DNA of 32,971 nucleotides from Hydrogenophaga sp. GTDB lineage: Bacteria > Pseudomonadota > Gammaproteobacteria > Burkholderiales > Burkholderiaceae_C. Shown piece by piece: positions 17,787-25,960 of the stretch. Location of the stretch: contig NZ_JAUCZG010000039.1 of NCBI RefSeq assembly GCF_030373225.1, forward strand, positions 1 through 32,971, read 5' to 3'. Each line of letters opens with the position of its first letter. The stretch's first letter is position 1. A program made the position numbers and the translations under genes. The notes under the pieces were generated by a model that saw nothing but the letters and a program-made list of their open reading frames with translations, ran no database searches and was not told the origin of the DNA.

Positions 17787-18454
17787 CGCGCGCCTTCGAC
17801 CTCATCCTCTTCGACCTCGACGGCACGCTGATCGAGACCGCGCCGGAAATCGCCGACGCGGTCAACGACACGCTGGTGCAGTTCGGCCTGCCCGCGGTGA
17901 CGCAGACTCAGGTGAACGACTGGATCGGCCACGGCACGCGCGAGCTGCTGATCTCGGCCCTGGCCGACCGCCGCCACACCACCACCGATGCGGTGCGCCA
18001 CGGTGCCGATTTCCCCACCATCGAGGCCGCGTTCGGTGGGCACTACCAGCAGCGCTGCGGCACGCGCAGCCACCTCTACCCGCTGGTGCGTGAAACCCTG
18101 CAGGTGCTCAGGGACGCGGGCGTGAAGCTGGTCGTGGTGACCAACAAGGAAGGGCGCTACACCCAGACCGTGCTGGACGCGCACCAGCTCGCGCCGATGT
18201 TTCACCGCGTGATCAGCGGCGACACGCTGCTGGTGAAAAAACCCAACCCGGCCGCCGTGCACGACTGTCTGGCGCGCTTCGGCGTGACGGCCGACCGCGC
18301 GCTCTTCGTGGGCGACTCGTCGATCGACGTGGCCACCGCACGCAACGCCGGCGTGGCGGTGTGGGCGCTGCCCTATGGCTACAACATGGGCGAGCCCATC
18401 GAGGCCTGCAACCCCGACCGCGTGATCGCCGACTTTTCCGCGCTGTTGAACTGA
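17783..18454 (+). CDS. cbbZ: Phosphoglycolate phosphatase (CbbZ/Gph)
   Basis: A 223-residue HAD phosphatase that removes phosphate from 2-phosphoglycolate, the product of RuBisCO oxygenation. The nucleophile motif is DLDGT (Asp11, Asp13), motif II is [10 protein letters not shown], the lysine is in [12 protein letters not shown] and the acidic motif is [16 protein letters not shown]. The start ATG overlaps the transketolase stop (ATGA), so translation is coupled. The same frame is open through transketolase, but those upstream starts are rejected. A role in photorespiratory repair implies a working RuBisCO somewhere in the genome. Confidence 0.93.
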   Translation: MTRAFDLILFDLDGTLIETAPEIADAVNDTLVQFGLPAVTQTQVNDWIGHGTRELLISALADRRHTTTDAVRHGADFPTIEAAFGGHYQQRCGTRSHLYPLVRETLQVLRDAGVKLVVVTNKEGRYTQTVLDAHQLAPMFHRVISGDTLLVKKPNPAAVHDCLARFGVTADRALFVGDSSIDVATARNAGVAVWALPYGYNMGEPIEACNPDRVIADFSALLN

Positions 18455-18480
18455 TTCCCCCGACTTCCGAAAGAACCCCC

Positions 18481-19518
18481 ATGGCCCTCATTGCGCTTCG
18501 CCAACTGCTCGACCACGCCGCCGAACACCACTACGGCGTGCCTGCTTTCAACGTCAACAACCTGGAGCAGATCCAGGCCATCATGCAGGCGGCCGACGCG
18601 AGCAACGCGCCGGTGATCCTGCAGGCCAGCGCCGGCGCGCGCAAATACGCCGGCGAGCCCTTCCTGCGCAAGATGGTCGAAGCCGCCATCGAGATGTACC
18701 CGCACATTCCCATCGTCATGCACCAGGACCACGGCGCCACGCCGGCGGTGTGCCAGCAGTCGATCCGCAGCGGCTTCAGCAGCGTGATGATGGACGGCTC
18801 GCTGAGGGAAGACGCCAAGACCCCCGCGAGCTACGACTACAACGTGGCCGTCACGCGCGAGGTGGTGAAGTTCTCGCACGCGGTGGGCGTGTCGGTGGAG
18901 GGTGAACTCGGTTGCCTGGGTTCGCTGGAAACCGGCGAGGCCGGCGAAGAAGACGGCGTGGGCGCCGAGGGGCACCTCACGCACGAGCAGATGCTGACCG
19001 ACCCGCAGCAGGCCAAAGACTTCGTGGCGCAGACCGGTGTGGACGCACTGGCCATTGCCATCGGCACCAGCCACGGCGCCTACAAGTTCACCCGCCCGCC
19101 CACCGGCGACATCCTGGCCATGGACCGCATCGTCGCGATTCATCAGGCCATTCCCAACACGCACCTGGTGATGCACGGCTCGAGCAGCGTGCCGCAGGAG
19201 TGGCTGGCCATCATTCGCGAGCACGGCGGCGAGATCAAGGAAACCTATGGCGTGCCGGTGGAGGAAATCGTGCGCGGCATCCGGAGCGGCGTGCGCAAGG
19301 TCAACATCGACACCGATATCCGCCTGGCCATGACCGGCGCCATGCGCCGCACCATGGCAAAGAACCCGGGCGAGTTCGACCCGCGCAAGTTCTTCAAGGA
19401 CGCGACCGTGGCCGCCAGAGACATCTGCCAGGCCCGCTTCCAGGCCTTCGGCTGCGCCGGCATGGCCGGCAAGATCGTGCCGCTGCCGCTGGAGAAGATG
19501 ATCGCGCGCTACGCCTGA
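18481..19518 (+). CDS. cbbA: Class II fructose-bisphosphate aldolase
   Basis: A 345-residue zinc-dependent class II aldolase that condenses triose phosphates to fructose 1,6-bisphosphate, and in the Calvin cycle also sedoheptulose 1,7-bisphosphate. The zinc/catalytic motif HQDHG is at 81-85, with [34 protein letters not shown] and [11 protein letters not shown] as the other active-site segments. The ATG at 18481 has GAAAGAA a few bases upstream, 26 bases after cbbZ. It is the last gene of the cbb operon. Its end converges on the cytochrome c4 gene; no clear terminator is visible in the 52 bases between them. Confidence 0.96.
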   Translation: MALIALRQLLDHAAEHHYGVPAFNVNNLEQIQAIMQAADASNAPVILQASAGARKYAGEPFLRKMVEAAIEMYPHIPIVMHQDHGATPAVCQQSIRSGFSSVMMDGSLREDAKTPASYDYNVAVTREVVKFSHAVGVSVEGELGCLGSLETGEAGEEDGVGAEGHLTHEQMLTDPQQAKDFVAQTGVDALAIAIGTSHGAYKFTRPPTGDILAMDRIVAIHQAIPNTHLVMHGSSSVPQEWLAIIREHGGEIKETYGVPVEEIVRGIRSGVRKVNIDTDIRLAMTGAMRRTMAKNPGEFDPRKFFKDATVAARDICQARFQAFGCAGMAGKIVPLPLEKMIARYA

Positions 19519-19570
19519 TGCGGTCGGTCGCGGGTTGACGCCACTGCGGGCTGCGGGTGCTGCGCGCGCC

Positions 19571-20188
19571 TCACTTGCTGCTGAGGTACTCGGCCACGGC
19601 GGCCATCTCGAGCTCGGTCATCTTGTCTGCCACGGCGTGCATCACCGCGTTGTCGGTGGTGCGCTCGCGTTTGCCGAACGACTTGAGCTGGTTGTGCAGG
19701 TAGCCCGAGAACTGGGTGGCCAGGCGGGGCAGGGTGGCGGTGCCTTCGCCCGCGGTGCCGTGGCAGGCGGCGCAGGCCGGCACGCCGCTGTACTTGTTGC
19801 CGTTGTGATAGACGTAGCGGCCCATGGCCGCGAGCTGCGGGTCCTTGGCTTCCTCGCGCGGCAGGCTCATTTTTTCGTAGTACTTGCCCAGCGCCAGCAT
19901 TTCGTCGGGCGTGAGCCGCGCCACCATGTCGGCCATGGCGGTGCTCTTGCGCTGGCCCGACTTGAAGGCCTCGAGCTGGCGCGCGACATAGCCGGCGTGC
20001 TGTCCGGCCAGGCGTGGAAACGCCTCGCTGGTGGACTCGCCGTTGGCGCCGTGGCACAGGAAGCACGAGCCGCCGGCGATCTTTTTGGCGCGCGCTTCAT
20101 CGGCCTGCGCCCACGCAGCGCCGCTGCCCAGCAGGGTGGTGATGGCAATCGCCAGCAGTCGCGTGCGGGCTGGTGACGGGAACTTCAT
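19571..20188 (-). CDS. Diheme cytochrome c4
   Basis: A 205-residue exported protein with a signal peptide of about 27 residues (ending AWAQA) and two similar class I cytochrome domains, the layout of cytochrome c4. Heme sites are CFLCH (42-46) and CAACH (139-143). Likely axial methionines lie in STAMADM and DNAVMHAV. In proteobacteria c4 cytochromes pass electrons to terminal oxidases; next to the fcc genes it could accept electrons from sulfide oxidation (inference). A GAGG site precedes the start. A terminator between it and fccB suggests a separate transcript. Confidence 0.9.
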   Translation of the reverse strand: MKFPSPARTRLLAIAITTLLGSGAAWAQADEARAKKIAGGSCFLCHGANGESTSEAFPRLAGQHAGYVARQLEAFKSGQRKSTAMADMVARLTPDEMLALGKYYEKMSLPREEAKDPQLAAMGRYVYHNGNKYSGVPACAACHGTAGEGTATLPRLATQFSGYLHNQLKSFGKRERTTDNAVMHAVADKMTELEMAAVAEYLSSK

Positions 20189-20213
20189 TGCATGACCTCA
20201 AACGGATATTCAA

Positions 20214-20245
20214 CCGCGAAAAACGCCCTGGCCTGGGCCAGGGCG
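20214..20245 (-). terminator. Intrinsic terminator after fccB
   Basis: CGCCCTGGC (20224-20232) pairs with GCCAGGGCG (20237-20245), a 9-bp stem with a 4-base loop. On the minus strand the hairpin is followed by GTTTTTCGCGG. It lies 10 bases after the fccB stop and before the cytochrome c4 start, separating the two. Confidence 0.8.
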
Positions 20246-20255
20246 TGCCTTGGGA

Positions 20256-21533
20256 TCAGGCCAGTGTGTCGGCCCAGATGTTGCGCGCCCAGGCCAGGGC
20301 GTAGCGACCTTCGAGTTCGTTGGCCGCGCTGGAGACACCGCCCGAGCCGGGCACGGTCAGCATGGTCTTCTTCTCGGCGTCGTACCGGTGCACGCTGGCC
20401 ACGTGCACCACGTCTTCGGCGGTCACGAAGCTGTAGCAGGTGTTGGCGTAGATCGGCAGCGACGGCGGCTCCTTGCCCTGCAGCAACGAGACCACGGCGG
20501 CCGCGCAGGTCTTGCCGTGCTGGTTGGCCATGTGGCCCGACTTGGGCATGGCGGGTGCAATCTGGATGGCGTCGCCCAGCACGTGGATGTTCTTGTGGGC
20601 CTTCGATTCGAAGGTCAGGAAGTCCACCTCGCACCAGCGGGCGTTGGCCGTGGCCAGGCCGGTCTTCACCGCGATGTCGCCGGCGCGCATGTTCGGAATG
20701 ACGTTGGCCACACCGGCCTTGAAATCGTCGTTGAATTCGAACTTCAGCGTGTTGGTGGCTGCGTCCACGGCCACCACCTTGTGCTTGGGCCGGTAGTCGA
20801 TCATGCCCTTGTAGTGCTCGTCCCAGGCCTTCATGAACAGGCCTTTCTTCGAGGTGATGTCGTCGTTGGCGTCGAAGATCACGACCTTGCTTTTCGGCTT
20901 GGCCTTCTTGAAGTAGCTCGCCACCATGCAGGCGCGCTCGTAGGGGCCGGGCGGGCAGCGGTAGGGCGCCAGCGGAATCGACAGCGCGTACACGCCGCCG
21001 TCGGGCATGGCTTCGAGCTGGCGGCGCAGCGCCACGGTCTGCGGGCCGGCCTTCCAGGCGTGCAGCACCTTGTCGGCGGCACCTGGCTTGGCCATGCCGG
21101 GGATGGAATCCATCATGAAGTCGATGCCGGGCGAGACGATGAGGCGGTCGTAGGGCAGCTCGCCGCCGCTGGCCAGTTTCACCGTGCGCTTGACCGGATC
21201 GATGCTGGCCACCATGTCGCGCACCAGCTTGACGCCGTGACGACGGCTCAGGTTGTCGTAGGGCGTGGTGATGTCGGCCATGGTCTTGTGACCGCCGATC
21301 ACCAGGTTGGAGATGGGGCAGGAGATGAACGAGGCATTGGGCTCGATCAGGGTCACCTCGATGCTCTGGTCGGAGAACATGCGCACATATTTGGCGGCGG
21401 TGGCACCCCCGTAACCGCCTCCGACCACGACCACCTTGGCACCGCTGCCGGTGGTGGCGCAGCCGGACACGAGGCCCAGACCGGCAAGCGCCGAGCCGGC
21501 GCCCAGAGACTGTACGAATTGACGACGTTTCAT
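20256..21533 (-). CDS. fccB: Flavocytochrome c sulfide dehydrogenase, flavin subunit (FccB/SoxF)
   Basis: A 425-residue flavoprotein that oxidises sulfide to sulfur in the periplasm with the cytochrome subunit as electron acceptor. The N-terminus has a twin-arginine signal (RRQF, residues 3-6) ending in VSGC, which also fits a lipobox at Cys25. The FAD-binding motif is VVVVGGGYGG (34-43). The redox-active cysteine pair of the family is at about Cys72 (ISCPISN) and Cys193 (YRCPPGP). The C-terminal VHVASVHRYDAEKK / WARNIWADTLA region is typical of the FCSD flavin-subunit family. It follows fccA by 12 bases and forms a two-gene unit ended by a terminator. SoxF is the name when it belongs to a sox cluster. 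Confidence 0.92.
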   Translation of the reverse strand: MKRRQFVQSLGAGSALAGLGLVSGCATTGSGAKVVVVGGGYGGATAAKYVRMFSDQSIEVTLIEPNASFISCPISNLVIGGHKTMADITTPYDNLSRRHGVKLVRDMVASIDPVKRTVKLASGGELPYDRLIVSPGIDFMMDSIPGMAKPGAADKVLHAWKAGPQTVALRRQLEAMPDGGVYALSIPLAPYRCPPGPYERACMVASYFKKAKPKSKVVIFDANDDITSKKGLFMKAWDEHYKGMIDYRPKHKVVAVDAATNTLKFEFNDDFKAGVANVIPNMRAGDIAVKTGLATANARWCEVDFLTFESKAHKNIHVLGDAIQIAPAMPKSGHMANQHGKTCAAAVVSLLQGKEPPSLPIYANTCYSFVTAEDVVHVASVHRYDAEKKTMLTVPGSGGVSSAANELEGRYALAWARNIWADTLA

Positions 21534-21545
21534 GGTGTGTCCTCC

Positions 21546-21848
21546 TTATTTCTTCTGCGAGGCAAAGTAGCCCGAGATCTGCGCGAGCTGCTCATCGGTG
21601 TAGCCCTTGGAGAGCTGGTGCATGAGGGTCGCGGGCTTGCGGCCGGACTTGAAGTCCAGCAGCTTTTGCAGCATTTCATCCTTGTCCTTGCCGGCCAGGG
21701 ACTCCATGCCGGGCTCGGCGCGCCCGTTGGTGCCGTGGCAGTTGGCGCAGGCCGCTGCCCACACCTTGATCTGGTTGACCTGGGCCTGCGCCCCGAAGGC
21801 GGCGGCGCCCAGCACACCGGCCACCAGCCATTTCATCGAAATACCCAT
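21546..21848 (-). CDS. fccA: Flavocytochrome c sulfide dehydrogenase, cytochrome subunit (FccA/SoxE-like)
   Basis: A 100-residue monoheme cytochrome c with a signal peptide ending AQA (about residue 22) and heme site CANCH (34-38). The segments GMESLAGK, FKSGRKPATLMHQLSKGYTDEQLAQISGYFA resemble the cytochrome subunit of sulfide dehydrogenase. It is about half the length of the diheme FccA of purple sulfur bacteria, so it is the short, single-heme form. The ATG at 21848 is chosen because GGAGA lies a few bases upstream on the minus strand; longer in-frame starts do not give a clean signal. It sits directly before fccB and diverges from soxC. Confidence 0.85.
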   Translation of the reverse strand: MGISMKWLVAGVLGAAAFGAQAQVNQIKVWAAACANCHGTNGRAEPGMESLAGKDKDEMLQKLLDFKSGRKPATLMHQLSKGYTDEQLAQISGYFASQKK

Positions 21849-22010
21849 CGTCGTCTCCAAAGGATGGTTGAAGGAAGTTGCATCCAAAACTGTAGCAGCC
21901 ACTTGAAACACAACGGGTTCGAGGTGATGTCAGTCGGGTGTGCCGTATCGTAACGGCCTGCGTTTTCGGGCGCCAACACATGAAAACCCTGCTGGGGTTT
22001 CTACCTATCC

Positions 22011-22032
22011 AAATATCAGCAAACACTAATAC
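22011..22032 (+). promoter_or_regulatory. Shared sox motif upstream of soxC
   Basis: AAATATCAGC (22011-22020) is followed, with four variable bases between, by ACTAATAC (22025-22032). The same layout recurs before the cytochrome gene at 24595 and before soxB. The last six bases (TAATAC) resemble a -10 hexamer. It lies 68 bases before the soxC start in the fccA-soxC divergent region. Operator or promoter core is inferred from repetition and position. Confidence 0.5.
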
Positions 22033-22078
22033 AGTTGCATGTATCGACGCGGCCCGGCCGCCGAAAGGAACCCATTTG

Positions 22079-23422
22079 ATGCCGCCCAACCTGAACGACG
22101 TGATCGGACGAGTGCTGCCCGCACCCGAGAACCACCTGAGTGCCGACAAGCTGGAGCTGGCCCGCAAGGCTCGGCGCAGCTTCATGGGCAAGGCCCTGGC
22201 CATGGGTGCCGGCGTCGCCGCCAGCGCCACCGCGGCCACCCGTGCGGTGGCGGCCGAGGGCGAGGACGCCATCCTCAAGCTGCCCGCCCACACCACCGGC
22301 CTGGGGCAGGGCGTGGTCACCGAAGGTTATGGCAAGCCCAGCCAGTGGGAGGCCAACCTGCAGCGCCGGGAAAGCCCCGGTCTCACCCGGGTGCCGCAGG
22401 CCTCGGTGAGCTTCACGCCGCTGCAAGGTCTGTTCGGCATCATCACGCCCAGCGGCCTGCATTTCGAGCGCCACCACCAGGGCTGGTGGGACATCGACCC
22501 CACCAAGCACCGCCTCATGGTCAACGGCCTGGTCAAGCGCGAACGCGTCTTCACCATGGACGACCTGATGCGCCTGCCCAGCGTGTCGCGCATCCATTTC
22601 ATTGAATGCGGTGCCAACTCGGCGCCCGAATGGGGCAACGTGGCCCTGCCGTCGGTGCAGTACACGCACGGCATGGTGAGCTGCTGCGAGTTCACCGGCG
22701 TGCTGCTCTCGACGCTGCTGGAGATGTGCGGCGTCGACAAAAAGAAGGGCAAGTTCGTGCTGGCCGAGGGCGCCGACGGCTCGTCCATGACGCGCACCAT
22801 CGCCCTGGACCGCGCCATGGACGACTGCATCGTGGCCTGGGCCATGAATGGCGAGATGCTGCGCCCGGAAAACGGCTATCCGCTGCGCCTGGTGGTGCCG
22901 GGCATCCAGGGGGTGAGCTGGGTGAAGTACCTGCGCCGCATCGAAGTGGGCGACCAGAAGTACGCGACGAAGGACGAGGCCATCCACTACATCGACCACA
23001 TGCCCGACGGCACGCACCGCCAGTACACCGGCATCCAGGAATGCAAGAGCGTGATCACCACGCCGTCGGGCAGCCAGACGCTGCTCGACAAGGGCTACTA
23101 CAACGTGACGGGGCTGGCCTGGTCGGGCCGGGGCACCGTGAAGCGGGTGGACGTGAGCGTGGACGGCGGACGCAACTGGCGCACCGCCCGGCTCGAGGGC
23201 CCGGTGTTGCCCAAGGCGCTCACCCGTTTCAACATCGACTGGGTGTGGGACGGCAAGCCCGCCGTGCTGCAAAGCCGTGCGATCGACAGCACCGGCTACG
23301 TGCAGCCGAAGATCAACCAGCTGCGTGCGGTGCGCGGCACCCGTTCGGTGTATCACCAGAACGCAATCCAGTCGTGGCGCGTCGCCGAAAACGGCGAAGT
23401 CTCGAACGTTCAAGTGTTTTGA
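22079..23422 (+). CDS. soxC: Sulfane dehydrogenase molybdenum subunit SoxC
   Basis: A 447-residue molybdopterin protein of the sulfite-oxidase family. With SoxD it oxidises the SoxY-bound sulfane sulfur, allowing complete oxidation of thiosulfate without sulfur storage. The signal is twin-arginine (RRSFM, residues 32-36), so it is exported folded. The molybdenum-ligating cysteine is in IHFIECGANSAPEWG (about Cys177). The catalytic domain is followed by a dimerisation domain (about 330-430). The ATG at 22079 is chosen because AAAGGAA (22064-22070) lies 8 bases upstream; the frame is open to 21938 without a ribosome site. It is followed after 11 bases by soxD. Confidence 0.95.
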   Translation: MPPNLNDVIGRVLPAPENHLSADKLELARKARRSFMGKALAMGAGVAASATAATRAVAAEGEDAILKLPAHTTGLGQGVVTEGYGKPSQWEANLQRRESPGLTRVPQASVSFTPLQGLFGIITPSGLHFERHHQGWWDIDPTKHRLMVNGLVKRERVFTMDDLMRLPSVSRIHFIECGANSAPEWGNVALPSVQYTHGMVSCCEFTGVLLSTLLEMCGVDKKKGKFVLAEGADGSSMTRTIALDRAMDDCIVAWAMNGEMLRPENGYPLRLVVPGIQGVSWVKYLRRIEVGDQKYATKDEAIHYIDHMPDGTHRQYTGIQECKSVITTPSGSQTLLDKGYYNVTGLAWSGRGTVKRVDVSVDGGRNWRTARLEGPVLPKALTRFNIDWVWDGKPAVLQSRAIDSTGYVQPKINQLRAVRGTRSVYHQNAIQSWRVAENGEVSNVQVF

Positions 23423-23433
23423 TGAGGCCCGCG

Positions 23434-24492
23434 ATGCGAACCCTGACCTTTCTTGCCGCGGCACTCATCTCGGGCGCCGCCTGGGCGCAAACCCCACCCT
23501 GGCACGACCTGGGCAGAGACGCCACCAAGGCCGAGGTGCAGGCCTGGGACATCGATGTGCGTCCCGACTTCAAGGGCCTGCCCAAGGGAGCGGGCAGCGT
23601 GGCCCTGGGCGAGCGCGTGTGGGAAGCGCAGTGCGCGTCCTGCCACGGCAGCTTCGGTGAGTCGAACGAGGTGTTCACCCCGATCGTGGGCGGCACCACC
23701 AAGGCCGACATCGAGCGTGGCCGGGTGAAGAACCTGGAGCCGGGCAGCACCTTCCCGCAGAAGACCACCATGATGAAGGTGGCCACCGTCTCCACGCTGT
23801 GGGACTACATCAACCGCGCCATGCCGTGGAACGCGCCGAAGTCGCTCAAGCCCGACGAGGTGTACGGCGTGCTGGCCTACATCCTGAGCCTGTCCGAGGT
23901 GGTGCCGGCCGATTTCACGCTGAGCGACCAGAACATCGCCGACGTGCAAAAGCGCATGCCCAACCGAAACGGCATGGTGTTCCACGAACCGCTGTGGAAG
24001 GTCGATGGCAAGGGTGACGTGAAGAACGTGGCCTGCATGAAGGACTGCCCGACGGAGGCAACCATCCGCTCGTTCCTGCCCGACTTCGCGCGCGACGCGC
24101 ACGGCAACATCCAGGAGCAGAACCGGGTGATCGGCCCGGTGCGCGGTGCCGACACGACCCAACCCCCGCCCAAGGCGCCGGTGGGCAGCGGCCCCAAGCC
24201 TGCTGCGGTGGTGGTTGCTGCTGCCAAACCCGCCGGCGGTGATGTGAAGGCCCTGCTCGCGGCCAACAGCTGCACCGCCTGCCACGGCATGGCGCAGAAG
24301 ATCGTCGGCCCCGGCTTCACCGAAATTGCCGCCAAGCACAAGGGCAAGGAACGGCTGGAGGCCTATCTCGCCACCAAGATCCGCGAAGGCGGCGTGGGGG
24401 TGTTCGGCGCGGTGCCCATGCCGCCCCAGGCGCAGCTGAGCGCGGCCGACGCCGACACCATCGCCAAATGGATTGCCGCCGGCGCGAAGTGA
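23434..24492 (+). CDS. soxD: Sulfane dehydrogenase diheme cytochrome SoxD
   Basis: A 352-residue exported cytochrome that takes electrons from SoxC. It has a signal peptide (about 1-18, ending AWA), a first cytochrome domain with CASCH (67-71), an extended middle part, a Pro/Ala-rich linker (about 240-268) and a second cytochrome domain with CTACH (280-284). The ATG at 23434 is chosen because GAGG lies 6 bases upstream; an ATG at 23422 overlapping the soxC stop (TGATG) is a real alternative. The C-terminal domain closely resembles the separate cytochrome encoded next, including a shared VGP...AAKHKG and GAVPMPPQAQL-like stretch. SoxD is optional among sulfur oxidisers, and its presence predicts sulfate as end product. 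Confidence 0.93.
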   Translation: MRTLTFLAAALISGAAWAQTPPWHDLGRDATKAEVQAWDIDVRPDFKGLPKGAGSVALGERVWEAQCASCHGSFGESNEVFTPIVGGTTKADIERGRVKNLEPGSTFPQKTTMMKVATVSTLWDYINRAMPWNAPKSLKPDEVYGVLAYILSLSEVVPADFTLSDQNIADVQKRMPNRNGMVFHEPLWKVDGKGDVKNVACMKDCPTEATIRSFLPDFARDAHGNIQEQNRVIGPVRGADTTQPPPKAPVGSGPKPAAVVVAAAKPAGGDVKALLAANSCTACHGMAQKIVGPGFTEIAAKHKGKERLEAYLATKIREGGVGVFGAVPMPPQAQLSAADADTIAKWIAAGAK

Positions 24493-24537
24493 AGGCCTGC
24501 GAAAGCGCTGCTTTTCCGAGCGCATGAACGCCTGCTT

Positions 24538-24559
24538 AAATATTTGCATTTACTCGTAT
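24538..24559 (+). promoter_or_regulatory. Shared sox motif upstream of the cytochrome-soxYZAX unit
   Basis: AAATATTTGC (24538-24547), then four variable bases, then ACTCGTAT (24552-24559), matches the elements before soxC and soxB in layout. It lies 57 bases before the cytochrome start in a 102-base gap, suggesting a separate promoter for this unit. The AT-rich block contrasts with the GC-rich surroundings. Confidence 0.5.
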
Positions 24560-24594
24560 TCCCCATGATCAGTTTGAACAGGAGTGCTTAACCT

Positions 24595-24933
24595 ATGACG
24601 ATGTTTTCCCATTCGCTGCTTGCCGTGGCCCTGCTGGCCCTGACCAGCAACGCCGCCTTCGCTCAAAACGCTGCGGCGGCCAAGGCACTCGCTTCCAAGA
24701 ACGCCTGCCTGGCCTGCCACGCGGTGGACAAGAAGCTGGTGGGCCCGTCCTACAAGGACGTCGCCGCCAAACACAAAGGCCAGGCCGATGCCCTCGAAAA
24801 GGTGGCCGCCCGCATCAAGTCGGGCGGGTCCGGCATCTATGGCCCGGTGCCGATGCCGGCCCAGGCCCAGTTGAAAGACGACGAACTCAAGCTGCTGGCA
24901 GGGTGGATCCTGGCCGGCGCACCCGATCAGTGA
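24595..24933 (+). CDS. Monoheme class I cytochrome c in the sox cluster
   Basis: A 112-residue exported cytochrome with a signal peptide ending AFAQ (about residue 24), heme site CLACH (38-42) and a C-terminal methionine ligand in PVPMPAQAQL. The form is that of small c551/c552-type electron carriers. It is about 45% identical by eye to the C-terminal domain of SoxD directly upstream, so the two are paralogues. It probably shuttles electrons from SoxCD or SoxXA to an oxidase (inference). GGAG precedes the start at a long spacing of 10 bases; a second ATG at 24601 is possible. It is not SoxX, which is found downstream. Confidence 0.85.
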   Translation: MTMFSHSLLAVALLALTSNAAFAQNAAAAKALASKNACLACHAVDKKLVGPSYKDVAAKHKGQADALEKVAARIKSGGSGIYGPVPMPAQAQLKDDELKLLAGWILAGAPDQ

Positions 24934-24980
24934 CCCCGCCCGTACACTTTCGCCCTTTCCTCATTTCTCAGGAGCCCCCC

Positions 24981-25436
24981 ATGAACAACTCACGCCGCGT
25001 CGCCCTCAAGACCACCGGGGCATTCGCCACGCTGGTGTCGCTGGGCCTCATCTCGCAGAGCCAGGCGCACGCCGCCATGGACCGCGCCGGTTTTGATGTC
25101 AAATCCATGGCCGATGCGGTCAAAGCCCTCGGTGGCACCGCCGCCAACAGCGACCAGATCACCGTGGTCGCGCCCGACATTGCCGAAAACGGTGCCGTGG
25201 TGCCGGTGGGCGCTGTCAGCAAGCTGCCCAACACGACCGAGATCTACCTGATCGTCGAGAAGAACCCCACGCCCATGGCCGCCGGTTTCAAGATTCCCGC
25301 CGGCACCACCGCCGACGTGCAGACCCGCCTGAAGATGGGCCAGAGTTCCAACGTCTTCGCCGTGGTCAAGGCCGACGGCAAGCTGTTCTCGGCCTTCAAG
25401 GAAACCAAGGTCACGCTCGGCGGTTGCGGCGGCTGA
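24981..25436 (+). CDS. soxY: Thiosulfate-carrier protein SoxY
   Basis: A 151-residue periplasmic carrier. The C-terminus ends in GGCGG, the signature swinging arm whose cysteine covalently holds the sulfur substrate during the Sox cycle. The N-terminus has a signal that includes an Arg-Arg (NSRRVALKTTGAFATLVSLGL), fitting Tat export as a folded complex with SoxZ. The core domain is immunoglobulin-like (about 45-145). The ATG at 24981 has CAGGAG (24969-24974) 6 bases upstream. It is followed by soxZ after 63 bases. Confidence 0.97.
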   Translation: MNNSRRVALKTTGAFATLVSLGLISQSQAHAAMDRAGFDVKSMADAVKALGGTAANSDQITVVAPDIAENGAVVPVGAVSKLPNTTEIYLIVEKNPTPMAAGFKIPAGTTADVQTRLKMGQSSNVFAVVKADGKLFSAFKETKVTLGGCGG

Positions 25437-25499
25437 TCGCCCCGACACGCCCGACCTCATTCCCACACCCATTCACCCACCGAATTCCAGGAGTCCACC

Positions 25500-25811
25500 A
25501 TGGCTGATCCGATGCGCATCCGCGCCGCTGTTGCTGGCGACGAAACCACCGTCCGCGTGCTCATGTCCCACATCATGGAGCCGGGCACCCGCAGGGACGC
25601 TGCCGGCGCCCTCATTCCCGGCCACTACATCAAGGATGTGGAAGCCACCCACAACGGCAAGGTCGTGCTCGAGGCCGCTTTCAGTGGCGCCGTGTCGCAG
25701 AACCCTTTCCTGTCGTTCAAGTTCAAGGGCGGTGCCAAGGGCGACAAGGTGGTGGTGAAGTGGACCGACAACAAGAACGACACCCGCACCGATGAAGCCG
25801 TGATCGCTTGA
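25500..25811 (+). CDS. soxZ: Sulfur-oxidation protein SoxZ
   Basis: A 103-residue partner of SoxY. It has no signal peptide of its own and is expected to be exported with SoxY. MRIRA..., VRVLMSHIMEPGTRRDAAG, PGHYIKDVE and NPFLSFKFKGGAKGD are typical SoxZ segments. The ATG at 25500 has CAGGAG (25488-25493) 6 bases upstream. The gene closes the soxYZ pair; the longer intergenic region before soxA contains two hairpins. Confidence 0.97.
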   Translation: MADPMRIRAAVAGDETTVRVLMSHIMEPGTRRDAAGALIPGHYIKDVEATHNGKVVLEAAFSGAVSQNPFLSFKFKGGAKGDKVVVKWTDNKNDTRTDEAVIA

Positions 25812-25855
25812 TCCCTCCCTGCTGCCTGACGTGAACCACCCCTGCCGCGCTGCGA

Positions 25856-25905
25856 GCGACCCCCTCCAGGGGCGTCGCCTGTGGCCCGGCAGAACCGGTT
25901 CCGGG
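25856..25905 (+). other. Paired hairpins in the soxZ-soxA gap
   Basis: Two inverted repeats follow each other. GCGACCCCC (25856-) pairs with GGGGCGTCGC (to 25878) apart from one bulged base. CCCGG (25885-25889) pairs with CCGGG (25901-25905) around AACCGGTT, itself a palindrome. There is no T-run close behind, so these look like RNA-stability or partial-attenuation structures rather than a terminator. Confidence 0.35.
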
Positions 25906-25960
25906 GCGACGTTGGGCTGAGGTCCGTTTTTCCCCGATTCGATAACAAGAGGAGACACCC

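Noticed and set aside
11982..19518. RuBisCO genes within the cbb cluster
   Set aside because: Every frame from cbbR to cbbA is accounted for by other enzymes; no large or small subunit sequence is present.
24595..24933. The small cytochrome as SoxX
   Set aside because: A full-length SoxX lies downstream next to soxA, and this protein resembles the SoxD C-terminal domain instead.
25893..25900. AACCGGTT palindrome as a stand-alone operator
   Set aside because: An eight-base palindrome is expected by chance at this scale, and it sits inside a larger hairpin, so it was folded into that feature.
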